This document shows, piece by piece, positions 44,873 to 55,792 of a stretch of 64,000 nucleotides of DNA (position 1 is its first letter; the number at the start of each line of letters is the position of its first letter). Made by a program: the position numbers and the translations under genes. The DNA comes from Trichaptum fuscoviolaceum. Taxonomy: Eukaryota > Basidiomycota > Agaricomycetes > Hymenochaetales > Trichaptaceae. The stretch covers positions 2,859,773-2,923,772 of the forward strand of contig CAJSYZ010000007.1 in the NCBI GenBank assembly GCA_910574455.1. The letters are read 5' to 3'. The notes beneath the pieces were generated by a model. The model was not told where the DNA came from. It saw only the letters and a program-made list of their open reading frames with translations, and made no database searches.

Positions 44873-45121
44873 CATTGTTGGCCACCACTCTCATGATCGT
44901 TCTAGCCATTTATGACCGCAGGTTTTGTGTTTTGCGGATTCTATTGCTTCGCGTAGCTCTCTTGGAAGGTAAGTTGCATGATATTTTAGAGCTCTGGGTG
45001 CCTACTCTCAGGCACGAATTCTCAATTTGAACACATGGTTCGACAACCTCTGAGCTCCGAAAGAATCATAGAGGGATCTCGAACGAGGCAACAACCAAGT
45101 CGAGATGCCTGGATACATTAG
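44873..45121 (+). CDS. Possible 3' exons of a membrane-protein gene, unknown
   Basis: An exon at 44873-44968 begins after a TTGATATTAG acceptor. It encodes a hydrophobic segment (LLATTLMIVLAIYDRRFCVL, RILLLRVALLEG) and ends at a GTAAGT donor. After an intron ending CTCTCAG at 45011, the frame continues TNSQFEHMVRQPLSSERIIE ... QPSRDAWIH to TAG 45119-45121. A membrane helix followed by a short polar tail is common in basidiomycete-specific multi-pass proteins, but no upstream exons could be placed with confidence. Confidence 0.3.
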
Positions 45122-45777
45122 GAAGCGAGCTGCACTTGTCTCCTCCTCCGGTTGATTGCATAAAATCGGAAAATCTGCAGCGAATGATTGGCGAGACTTT
45201 TAGTACATGCAGGCCGGCGCTACAGAAGCCCCTATGGTGTGGGAGCGGAAGCCAGCTTCCAGATCTGTACAATAACAAGCCGCGCAAGTGTTTTGTTTGG
45301 CAAAATACCCGTATACTTTCTCTGCTGTGGATATTGGCAAATAGCTCGATACTACATGTCAGTATCGAGTTCGGGAAGGAGGATCTAACGTCATGCATGG
45401 TATCTACACAATCAGGCCTGGTAATTCATTCATGAAAGCAATTCAAATGGCAAATTGACGTATAGCTTTTCCTCATAGATTTCCCACTGGCAATCGATCA
45501 GACAAGATTTTCCGATTCTTCCGGTACGGCTGAGAACATAAAGTCAGCTACCGAAGTCCTTAAACATCGCGACAGGGCACTTCCATGCAGCTGTCATCGA
45601 CAATTGAAGCTGAATATTGCTCTCTTATGAATATCAGCAACAAGAACGTCTCCTTTCCGCATCGAGAAGTCTCGTATAATCTCCGAAAACGACACCTTAA
45701 AGGTCGCGAAATCTACAACAACGTTTTTCACACATCCGCCTTGTCAACGTAATGCAGATTCCTTCTTCTGGGTCCTG

Positions 45778-46593
45778 TCAAACCCAGGAGGTTGAGAACA
45801 ATACCGTCCGTGTCTCACCGTAGGAGCTTCTAGTCGGTGTCACTTCAGCCTTTTTACCTATAGTCAACGAAACATGGCTTTGCACGACCCGTATGTACTG
45901 GCCTGTGGCGTTTGACCTCCGATCTGTCCTGGCATTTGTCCGTGGGTGGCTAGGTACGGGCGGGTGGTCGACGTGAACGCTGTACACTTCCCTCCAGATG
46001 TTAATCGAGTTGTACGGTAGACAGACCTCTCGGAATCGAACGCCACTCCTTCGGACTACGTGCGTGCCTACCTTAAAAGCTAGCTTACTTCTCCGCCACG
46101 CGTCGCGATAAGAGTCGTGTTTCGGGATTTGGCCAGGATTGGCGACTTCGACTGAGGCTCTCGCTTCATATCCGCGGACGATCCGTATGCTTGCTACTTT
46201 TTCCGGAACGACCGGGCCCGTTGATTCTGCCTGGAATAGACCCGAGCAGAGTATTCTCTTTCGGCGCTCCAGCAACAGAATATGCGATCTGACTAAATCG
46301 AATTTGACGACGGACATCTTTCTGTACGTGCTACTATATCTCAGAGAATCAAGAAGTCTCCAGGGACAGGAGACAAGGCAACTGCGAGGGTTCGGTGCAG
46401 CGATATATAATAATCTACTGGTGGTTAAACAGTTTTGACTTCCCCGAAGGACTTCTATAATCGTTTTATCTACATATTTCCCGGACAAAACTGGGTTCAC
46501 TGGAGTGTCGCAGTCCGTTGCTGCTGCGATCGCTACGAGAAGAAAGGGGACTGACGGCGCCAATCGATCATCGTTCGCGAGCTTGCCACTCAC
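45778..46593 (-). CDS. 271-codon ORF of unknown nature
   Basis: This is the longest uninterrupted frame in the gene-poor tract. It begins MSGKLANDDRLAPSVPFLLV, which could pass as a signal sequence, and ends SSYGETRTVLFSTSWV. It has no recognised domain and no flanking promoter or intron evidence. Its Arg/Ser/Val-rich composition is compatible with a chance frame opposite another decayed gene (for example GRVVDVNAVHFPPDVNRVV on the plus strand near 45960-46015). Confidence 0.2.
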   Translation of the reverse strand: MSGKLANDDRLAPSVPFLLVAIAAATDCDTPVNPVLSGKYVDKTIIEVLRGSQNCLTTSRLLYIAAPNPRSCLVSCPWRLLDSLRYSSTYRKMSVVKFDLVRSHILLLERRKRILCSGLFQAESTGPVVPEKVASIRIVRGYEARASVEVANPGQIPKHDSYRDAWRRSKLAFKVGTHVVRRSGVRFREVCLPYNSINIWREVYSVHVDHPPVPSHPRTNARTDRRSNATGQYIRVVQSHVSLTIGKKAEVTPTRSSYGETRTVLFSTSWV

Positions 46594-48355
46594 GCTAAGG
46601 TCACCGGATAAGGAGACCTCTATTTGTTCGCGCCGATTTCTCAGATATCCATCATGTTACACAGCAAGAGGAAGAGAAATACGTGCGTAATATGAAAGGG
46701 TCCTAATAGCAGTTAGGTCATATTTCCCGCAGCACACTTCTAGACTTCCATTGACTCTGCAATATTGTTTCTCTCTCCCCAGCTATGCGACCCACGACTT
46801 AGATCTTCGCCCATCGGATTCGGCAAATCCCTTCATAAATCATACTTTATGAACTTCGAACTAATCAGGATACAGGCTATGCGTTCGCTAAACCCGAATG
46901 GACTCTGGGATATTACCTACGCATGTATGTGTTTCCCTGTGAATTGCAAAGGAAACTAACCAAAGTAATGAATCAAGTTTAGGGGTCAGAATAGGCTCAG
47001 AAAGAGCTGCATTCTCAGCCACGAAACGTGCGCCTTGCATCACCCGGGCGTCATCCTCCCTGGCTTTGTGGGTTCTTCAGCATTCCGCGGTTTCATACCC
47101 AACCTTCTTTTTTCCCCTTCCTCCGCTGCTGACGTTCGTCTTCATCTCGCGTACGGCCGTGCTCTCCTCGCATAAGAGACACGTAAACTGAGCATCTATA
47201 GGCTGGTAATGAATGGCAGACTATCAGAGCCTGTGCTTTTCAACGACTTATTATTAAGTTCGGGAAGCACTTGTACGACATTCAGCGTCCACTTCGAAGC
47301 ACGGGGCGTTGCCTGCAGTAATTCCGACCAATCCCCATCGCGTGAGAGCGTGTGTTAAGCCCTCATACCAACCATCAGTCCATCTCTTGGGTGTTGGGCA
47401 CTGAAAACCATTCTGCCTACGATCGCAATTCGGAGTCAGATCGTTTATGGCGATCACTGAATGCACGGTGCGCCAATCGCTATAATTATCCAATATATTG
47501 CGCCTAGGTCATTCTGCCTTATCAGACATCATTTCTCCCAATGCGCACATGTACTGCGCGGTCTGCTCTCCGCGTGAGCGCGGCCGAACTGTTTGCTGGG
47601 ATCTTCGAAGCAAAGCCAAGCGGTCAAGCAGTACGTCGGCCGGCCGGGACGCCAGGCACTGGTCGAGCTGCAGCGCGCGTTCGTCGCGGATGGGCCCACG
47701 CTCTCGCTGAACGCTGCGCGTGCACGACGGAAGAAGACGCGGCGAACAACAGATGCCCCGGAGAAACGTTTCCTGCGCACCTCATTTATCTATCTGCATG
47801 TTCTGAGTTTGATAGCAGTCATGGCTTGCGCGAGGCCCTGTGGCGTTTCTGAGCCTAAGTATATTGTAAGTCCGATGATACTTTGTACATACATGTGTGC
47901 ATATGACGACGGGACTGGAGCGCGCCTATTAACGTCCATCCAAACATCTGTCAACGGCGGAGGCTCCTTTCTGAACGGTCCAGAAAAGAATCCCTTTGTT
48001 TGGGAAGCTTCCAAGCTTGTTCGCGAGACCAGGTAAGGTTCGACGCCTATAAAGATTGTTGAGCTGATTACTAGGAGGCGAAACCTAAACTAAAGGAGGC
48101 GGAAAACAGGGTCACGATATTCAGCGTCTTGTGTTTGTGATCCCTGCGCATCTGGATAGGTTATGTCCGAGAGTGTAGATTTTGGCCTCTCGGAGGACAT
48201 TACACGGGTATGACGCTCTTCGCAATTCAACGCACGCGCACGAACAATGATCGATAGGTATAATGAATGCATGCAAGCGGTGCGGACACTCCCCTTTTCA
48301 TGATCATGGCCATGCAGATGTATTGTCCGCTTTAAATGAAACTCGTGCGTACGGG

Positions 48356-48376
48356 TACACACACACACACACACAA
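48356..48376. repeat. (AC)n microsatellite
   Basis: About nine uninterrupted AC dinucleotides lie within otherwise unique DNA. Confidence 0.9.
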
Positions 48377-49328
48377 ACAGGGTTTTGTGACCCAGCCGTT
48401 TTCTTCCGTTGTGTCAAGGCAATGGACCTGCGGTGTTGGACAGAGAAACTGCCTTTCGGGTGGGATTTGTCGGACATATGTGAACATATGTATGAAGCGA
48501 GAGATTTGCTTTTTCTCCCGAGGACGATCTTTCCTGTGCACGGAAGCAATAGCAGCAATGCAATCTTGCATACAGCATGCGCTCTGATGCTTTGGCAACT
48601 GGACATTATTTTGTGAAAAGTCGCATATGTCATCAACTGCGCGCGGGAGGTCCGAGTCAAATAAATCGTAAATAAATCGCACCAAAAGGCAGACCCCCGG
48701 AAACCATCCGGACAAACAAGGCACAAATGAGCAAATAATCTTCAAGTTTTTGGTTCCGTCGGACCCTTTTCAGGTTCGGATATTGCCGAACAGGGACCTC
48801 CTCTGTGTTCGGGAGAAGCACGATCGGAATACTAGTGTTTGTGTCGAATAAGTCCGAACGGCCATAGTGCAGCTTCAAGGCCGCGCTTAGCACTGTCATA
48901 AGAACAAAAGAGATCTGCACTGAGGAGCTTCGGTTTAATATTGTGTGGGCTGTGCAATCCCGAACTTCGTATTTCTCCGAGACCCATGCCTGGTTTTTTT
49001 TTCTTTGGAAGGAGGCCCGGGGAGAGAGAGATTTGGATCGGACATTGACCACGGGCTATGGTGACGGTAGTAGGAGAGGATCGGGCTCGGGTAGATGTAT
49101 CTTGAGTACCACTGGATCTGCGTGGAATATACGTGTTATGTTTTAATGAAGAATGATGTGCGGGAACCTAAATGAGTGTGAGTGCCACCATCGTGCGTCA
49201 CATATTCAGGCTCGTGCGGGTCGACTCATATGATTTCTCTACTGAAGACAAAGGTGGTGTTGCACCATTTTTTTTCGCTTCCTTTCGAGTTTAAACACAT
49301 GCGTCCAGAGGTCAGCGACCCTATCGTC

Positions 49329-49379
49329 CAGAGGTTTAGAGGTTCAGAGGTTCAGAGGTTCAGAGGTTCAGTTCGGACA
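49329..49379. repeat. 8-bp tandem repeat (AGAGGTTC)n
   Basis: About six head-to-tail copies of agaggttc are present, the first slightly changed (agaggttt). An imperfect TACG/TACA-rich tract follows at about 49379-49400. Confidence 0.9.
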
Positions 49380-49688
49380 TACTGTACGTACGTACATACG
49401 TCAGCCCACAGACATGCGTCCGGACTCAGACGGATTTACCGTTTGAGTGCGCACAGCAGTGGGCTCAAACGTCCCGGCCGTCTGCGTCCGCGTCCGCTTT
49501 ACCTTCATTTTCCTGTCTTTGTTCTGCGTGTGTGTTCATTTCATTTTCAATTTCATTCATCTTGGGCTAGTTTGCTTGTTAAGGCTGTGCTGGGTGCTGG
49601 GTGCTTCGCTATGAAGTCAGAAGTGCAAGAGACAGAGGGGCTCGTTCGGGATCCAGTCAGTAGTACATGTATGTACTTGCTTATGACG

Positions 49689-49724
49689 GAGATCGCGGAT
49701 CGTGGATCGTGGATCGTGGATCGG
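49689..49724. repeat. 7-bp tandem repeat (GATCGTG)n
   Basis: Four to five copies of gatcgtg or gatcgcg in direct array create a run of GATC sites. Confidence 0.85.
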
Positions 49725-50220
49725 ACGAACGGCCGGGATGAGGTGGCAAGCCAGGACTGGGGTGCTGCTGCTTCTATTATACTAGCAGCGCGCGTGCGCG
49801 CCCGGGGAGCGATGAGATTCGCATCCGCCGGGGTCTCTCGATAAACATCGCCACGACCGCAGCCCTTGGTTTATCTCAGACTCTTTATCCGCTATCCATC
49901 CCATCGATCAGCGCATATATGCAGTGGGATACGGGGCGCAGACTCGCCATCAAAAAGGATTTTTTTGTTTTGCTTTCTTGTATTTGGACGGCCGGAGTAA
50001 GCTGGTAAGACCATTATAATACAAAAGCGGGGAAATAGGAGATCAATATCGAGATGCATGCCCTCGGCAGCCCCGCCCTCGACTAGTAGGGTGCGCCCTG
50101 AGCTAGCAAGCTGATCCGTTAGGCATTCCATATATGAGCGATGCTATTGGCCGGCTGGCGGATAAGGGAGGGGGTTTTGATATCTTGGGATGCTCGGAAG
50201 ATGTTGGAGAGGAAACGGAA

Positions 50221-50290
50221 GGATGGGGGAGCGTTAGATGAAGGACAGGGAGAGGGGAAGGGGGGAGGGGAGAAGAGGTGAGAGAGGGTA
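50221..50290 (+). repeat. Polypurine tract with G-quadruplex potential
   Basis: About 70 bases are almost entirely A/G, including agaggggaaggggggagggg, with at least four G-runs of three or more separated by one or two A. It lies about 1.7 kb upstream of the Zn2Cys6 gene. Confidence 0.6.
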
Positions 50291-51984
50291 CTCATAACCT
50301 AGAAGAAGGGCTGGCAAGAGGATAGACAAGACAGGTGAGGTGAGGTGGGAGCCAGTGAAACGCAGTGAATGGATACGAAGGGTCACTTGTACTGTTATGT
50401 GTTCAAAGTTATTGGCAATCAGTCCGTCGGAATTAGCTGATAAGCAAAGCAAAGCATTAGCCTCCGAGTGCGAGCCTAAGTCGGTCGTTCGACTCGACCC
50501 GGAACTCGGACCTCGGTTGACGGACGACTGAACTCGGGCAGCCTGAGCCTGGGATCATCATCCAGGGCGCATGAACCAGTGTGTGCGGGGTATCTTAGCG
50601 AGTTGATATTGCAGTATGTATTGTGTTGCTTCGATGGATGCGTACGTGTCCGACGGGTACGAGCCCTGTGAGAAAGAGCAAAGAGAAAAGGTCAAGGGAT
50701 AACATATCCCAAGGGCGGATGCGGAAGTGAGAAAAAGAAATAAGGAGTGGAATAGAGTGCCACTGGTAGGTGTTAGTAGTGCATATACCGGGCCCGGTAG
50801 ACTTAGTGTGGGATTTCAGCTCAGTCGGACGCGGACCCGGGTTGGGTTCGGAGTCTATATCATATGGGTATATGTAGGTACATATGTCGGATTCATGGCT
50901 CGGAGTTGATTATATGTCTATTTGGGCTGGTACGTGAGGCGATCGAGCATTGGTTAGATAGGGAGTAAATGCCAGGTTAATGATGTCTGATTGACGTCGT
51001 TCTAGCTATCGCACCTGTGTGCGCTCCAGGTCCTCTTTGATCATCAGCGAGCTACCCAAAATTGCGTGCAGGAAGAGAGGCCAGGCGACGACCTGGACCC
51101 GGGCTCACGGTGCACGGTTCTTGGGGACATGATTGACGCTGGCAGCCACCCGTCTTGGAAATTTAGGAGCGAGGCTTCTTTGGATTGTGTGCTCGAGGAA
51201 GGAACGGTCAGGGTAAGGCAGGCCTGGGGAGAAAGGGGAGAAGCTCGCTCGCGCGAAGTCAAGGAAGGGGGGTGGGCCCGGGCTGTACTTGAGGCCCGGT
51301 CGGGGGATTAGCGTTGGCTAGTTTGTTTCCTGTCATTTGCTCCCCCGGAGATGGATCGTCCCGAGAGACACAGTGTACAGTAGCGGCTCGCAGATGTGCT
51401 TTTAGTTATATCACTCGCGCTCGTCGCGCTGCGGGCTCAGGCGCCAGAGGGCGTCGGCTGCGACGTGCGGGATGCCCAACGGCCGACTCGCTCTCGGAAG
51501 ACCGGAAAGGATACTGGTGTACCAATATCCGAATTTGCTTCCGGGTTCATACATCCCAACCTCCCGATGAGATCTGAGAAGAAATAGATGCACGACGACG
51601 AGCGGAAAATAAATCAAACAAAAATGATTGGAATAATGCAGGACACCGGGTCGTTGTCATCAGAAGGAGGGCAGATGAAATCGAAGATGGCGACAGATCC
51701 CTCAGCTCGGCCCAGGCCGTCCCTCCTTCGGCTAGCAGAAGCCCTGCTATTACGTAATAAATATATATTGTTTTTTGCATTTTTACATTTTTGTGTTGCG
51801 TCTGTATAGTAGTAGTGCACTAGATACTAATACGCCCTCTCTCACTCACTTTCAATATGCTGCTCCCCCCTTCAACTACTCCGTCCCTTGCGCCAACACA
51901 CTCCCGCCCCTCGTCCTCCTCGTCGTTCTCGTCGTCGTCGTCGCCCCCGCCGCCCCGCCCCCGCCAGCACCGTCCGTCCCCGCC

Positions 51985-54116
51985 ATGTTCGCCGAGTCCG
52001 CGCAGACGCATGTCATGAAAGGCGACCTGCTCGACCTCGACTTCTCCATGGACATGGACCACCGCAAGCGCCGGCGCAACAGGACGACCCAGTCGTGCCT
52101 CAACTGCCACACCTCCAAGCGCAAGGTAATGTCGCGTCCCTCTCTCTTGTCCGGCCGGCCGCCCTGCACGCACGCGCCCGCGTGTCTGTGCGGTGTGCAA
52201 GCCCAAGCAAGCTGCATATAGTGTGTACTGACGTGTGGTCTGCTTTTGTTCGGGTGTGTGCTGCGCTGCGTAGTGTGATCGCAAGAGGTCCGTCGCGCTC
52301 TGCATGCTGCTCTGCTCTGCGCATTGTGCTCACCAATTTGATTGCGCGTTATCACAGACCGTGCCAGAGGTGCATCCAGCTTGGCCTTGTGCGTCATTCC
52401 CCGCCTCCTCGCTTCGGCCGATCCACCTAACTTTTCTTCCATCCAGACCGGCCTCTGCGTGTATGAAGTCGACGATCCGGCGTTGAGGTCATTCCACATT
52501 CCCTTCCCGTCCCCATTGGCACTTCCCTAACATGCCCTCCGTGACACAAAAACAGAGATGACCCTGATATCGACGAGACAACACGTCTGCGCAATCGGAT
52601 TGCCGAGCTCGAGAGTCTCGTGCGCGAGCTCCGTGGTACGTACACTATTTCATTACCACATAGCGCGCAGGCCGGCTGATTGAACTCTCTCTGTCTCTCG
52701 TGTTCACTGTTCTGTTCCTCGTCCTTGGTCTTCGATGCGCTCCGCCCGAAATCGAAATCCTATCAACCCGACTGCCTTCTCTGTGCGGACGCACGGGCCT
52801 ATCACACCTGGGTCTATGCGTGTGATCCGCCCCTCACGTAATTCACTCCTTCCTGCCCTCTCCTGCCCCTCCGACTCCGACTCCGGTGGCTCCAGGCAAG
52901 CCACACCCGCGCTGGGCGGATCCCAGCTACTATGACGGCGACGCGAGCGACAAATGGCATACGCGCTCCCAAAAGCGCAGTGGCACCCTCCCAGGCACCA
53001 AGCAGGGCCTCCAGCAGCAGCAGCAGCAAAGGCGCATGAACGGCGCACCCGACCACCCCGGGTCTGGGATATCCGTCAAGACGGAGCCGGTGAACGACCT
53101 ATCGCACGCTGGCCAGCAGCAGCAACAGCAACAGCAACAACAGCAGTGCTACTACCGCCTCTCGCCCTCGCCCCCGCCGCCGAGCTCCGCCGCCTCGTCG
53201 AACGCGCCCTATAGCATGGGCAACGGCAACGGCAACGCACCGCACTTCGGCGGTGCATTCGACGGGACAGGCGCAGGGGGCTCGCCGACGTCGTACTCGC
53301 CCTCGTCCCCCGCAGGATACTCCGGCTCGTCGAGCTCGAGCGGCTTCAATGGCACCGCGACGTACCGCTATCCCTCCTCTTCTGACACGCGCAAGGCCTA
53401 TACCCGGCACCCTGCACTCGACCCGACGAACGCAAGCACGCACGCGCACGCATACCAAGAACGCGGCTACGAGGAGGCGCTGTGCCACTGCGTGCACAAC
53501 CCCGTCGCGGGCAACGTCTCACGCCAATTAGACTCGATGACGGCCTATCTCATCCACGTCCCCGAGCACGCGCACGGACAGAGCCAGAAGTGCGGTATCC
53601 TACGGCGGATCCAGGAATTGAAGAGCATCCTCCAGTGAGCATCCAGCTTTTTTACTTTCTGCCTTCCCCCTTCTTCTTCTTCTCGCATGCGCAAATGAGA
53701 AAAAGACACTGTATAGTGGCCATTCAGTGTCTTTCTTCTCTTTGACCGCGCTTTGATTCGTTTTTAATTCGGTGTTGCGGGAGGCAACAGAGCTGATCGG
53801 AGTTAACGCATCTCTCGACAGTGGTGAACAGCAGGGATACCCCAAGCCGACATCGCCACCATTCACGGGAAGCAACGGATTCGACTCCTCCGCTACGGGT
53901 CCGGGCGCGGGGCAAGGGCACTCGCCCGTCGACAGCGATCTGATGACGCCCCTGTCCATCCCGCTCTCGACGCCGACGACGCCGCATACGCTGCAGAGCA
54001 TGCACTGGGCGGACGCCGCCGCTGCCGCCCCGCAGAGTAACGGCTACAACTCGTACTTCTCGAGCGTGCAGACGGACGTGTACGCGAAGGCGGTCCCGTA
54101 TGACGTCGTTGCGTGA
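51985..54116 (+). CDS. Zn2Cys6 transcription factor
   Basis: This is a fungal binuclear-zinc-cluster DNA-binding regulator. The start at 51985 gives MFAESAQTHVMKGDLLDLDF and a basic RKRRRNRTT. The cluster is SCLNCHTSKRKCDRKRPCQR then CIQLGLTGLCVYE, spacing C-2-C-6-C-5-C-2-C-8-C, all six cysteines present. The cluster is cut by three introns; one exon (52274-52287, TGTGATCGCAAGAG) is only 14 nt. A leucine-rich coiled coil follows (RLRNRIAELESLVRELRG). The rest is low complexity: two polyglutamine runs (near 53010-53030 and 53118-53145), Pro/Ser/Gly-rich stretches, and a Cys/His patch (EALCHCVHNP). The last exon ends YAKAVPYDVVA at TGA 54114-54116. Targets are unknown. Its large upstream and downstream non-coding flanks suggest elaborate control. 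Confidence 0.9.
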
Positions 54117-55792
54117 GCCCCCGGCTTCCTTTCAAATCTCCTCCCTCTGAAGAAACGACTACCCCCGCCTTTGTTCTTGCTCTGATGGACTGTTTCCGCC
54201 CCCCCTTTTTTTCTCGTGTCTCTGATCCGTCCTGACTGACTAAAACGAGTGGATGATATATACCGCGCACATACCGCAACTACCGCCTGCCCTCGCGAAT
54301 CCATTTGACATTGACGTCCATACCCACCATTCACACCACTACGCACGACTTGCTCACGATGCTAAAACGAAAGAACGACGGACGTATTTTGGCCACACAC
54401 ACGGCGTGGCGTTGACAATACATGATATCTCAGTAGGACATGTTGGGTTCCTCTCCGAGCTTGCGCCAACCCGATACCACTTCTCCCCGTCAAGCTCGCT
54501 TATCCTTTCCCGGCCTTGCTTCCGCTTTACCGTCTGCCCCTTCCCTCTAGTTCGATTCTCAAGTACCGCTATCTAGACGATGTTGACTCTGGTCCCCCTG
54601 CTCTTCTGTTGTTGTTTGTCGCTCTTGCATCGTATTGAAATTTTTTGTTGTTGTATCGTTTGACGCTGATGCCCTCGCACTTCACCCTCTACTCCCCCCC
54701 CCCCCCCCTTTGTCCCTTTTTTTGCCATTAATGACTTACGACCCTTTACCCGTCTGCATTGAGCACTGATGTGCGAGATAATGTCCCTACTATGCCAAGA
54801 TCAATACCGCTTCTCCCTTTCTTTCTTTCCTTTCTTTGTGCTCTTTCTCCTCTAGCTACATACATACATACATACATATGGTATTCCGACTCTATGCGCC
54901 CTGTTTCTGTGGCTTTTTTATACTCTTCTTTTCTTTTCTTTGTTTTTTTTTTTTGCTTCCGATGCCGAGATCGGTTTCGCACTGTCATTGGCTCCATCTC
55001 CCTTAACCCCCCCACGCCTGCCAATGCCAGAGATCAGAGATGGGCTCAATTCTCTTCCCCTACGCCCTCTCCCCTTGCCTACCCGCTGTATTCCTCGTCA
55101 CTACGGTGCTTCGACTATCTACTCGGCCCCGACTGTGTTTTTTTTTTTTCTCGTGACGGGCTGTCTAGTACCTGTCTGTCTGTCCGCCTGTCTGTGTCCG
55201 CGTCTCTGTGTTCCTTACAATTCTGTTTTTCCTGCTCTCCTTACCGTTCCATTTCTCCTCTTCTCTATTTCCTCCTACCGAGTGTATTTGTACCAAATGC
55301 AGAGGTTCAGCGCATAATATCGCTTTCGGTCTGTTCTCCCCGTATTATTTCTGCATATCATACATAGATCAAAAGGGGGCCTTCCTCCCCCCTTTTGAAT
55401 ATAACTTTCTTGCTTTCCCACTGCTCAACGATAGAACTCTATATCCCACTTGCTTGCTATTCTCGCACATCGCACATATATAGATATATACATACATACA
55501 TATTTATTTTTTCTCCAGTTCTTACACAGTTTTTGCCCAATTTCGCACCACGTTACGCATATGTGTATAACTCCATCCATCTCCATCTCCAGATAAAAAG
55601 ATTAGGCAATAGAGACCCGAACGTTTCACCGACCGATCGTGCAAATAAACCCCCATTCAGGCGTCAGAACACATTAGATGCCGGACAGCCTCATCTATCC
55701 ATAGCTACGGCTCCTGGCAGCCTGCTACAGCAGATACTGGAGCGGGGATTGCATACATGTCTGTTTGTCTGTATGTATAGCACCGTCCCGTC
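54117..55792. other. Pyrimidine-rich 3' region of the transcription factor gene
   Basis: Nearly 1.7 kb without a gene lies between convergent 3' ends. It is strongly C/T-biased on the plus strand, with a C15 run (about 54694-54708), a (TACA)n microsatellite (about 54857-54878) and several T-runs. The 202-codon frame at 54759-55367 follows this bias and is not considered a gene. Confidence 0.6.

Larger units (their letters stand above)
41463..51984. other. 10.5-kb gene-poor tract
   Basis: No complete gene is recognised between the transposon and the Zn2Cys6 gene. Isolated splice-like fragments exist and are listed separately at 42256-42616 and 44873-45121. Other exon-like scraps include a GTGAGT...TTTAG intron at about 43486-43562 and a GTAAGA...CGTAG intron at about 43000-43051. 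The longer ORFs (45778-46593 minus, 47593-48036 plus, 49182-49844 plus) have no motifs I know. The right 2-3 kb contains simple repeats and purine-rich runs and probably serves as the long upstream region of the transcription factor. Parts of the left half look like decayed genes. Confidence 0.5.

Noticed and set aside
47593..48036. 148-codon plus ORF with basic N-terminal half
   Set aside because: No family signal is seen; GC-rich local composition keeps several frames open and no splice structure supports it.
49182..49844. 220-codon plus-strand ORF
   Set aside because: It runs through the 8-bp and 7-bp tandem repeats, giving repetitive peptides, and has no recognisable domain.
51820..52499. 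Overlapping long ORFs on both strands around the transcription factor start
   Set aside because: GC-rich DNA opens all frames here. Only the Zn2Cys6 frame has conserved motifs and correct splicing.
52814..53638. Arg-rich minus-strand ORFs opposite the polyglutamine region
   Set aside because: They are antisense shadows of the CAG/CAA and Ser/Pro-rich coding sequence.
54759..55367. 202-codon plus-strand ORF
   Set aside because: It lies in strongly C/T-biased DNA, which lacks stop codons by composition; the protein is Ser/Phe/Leu/Pro low complexity.
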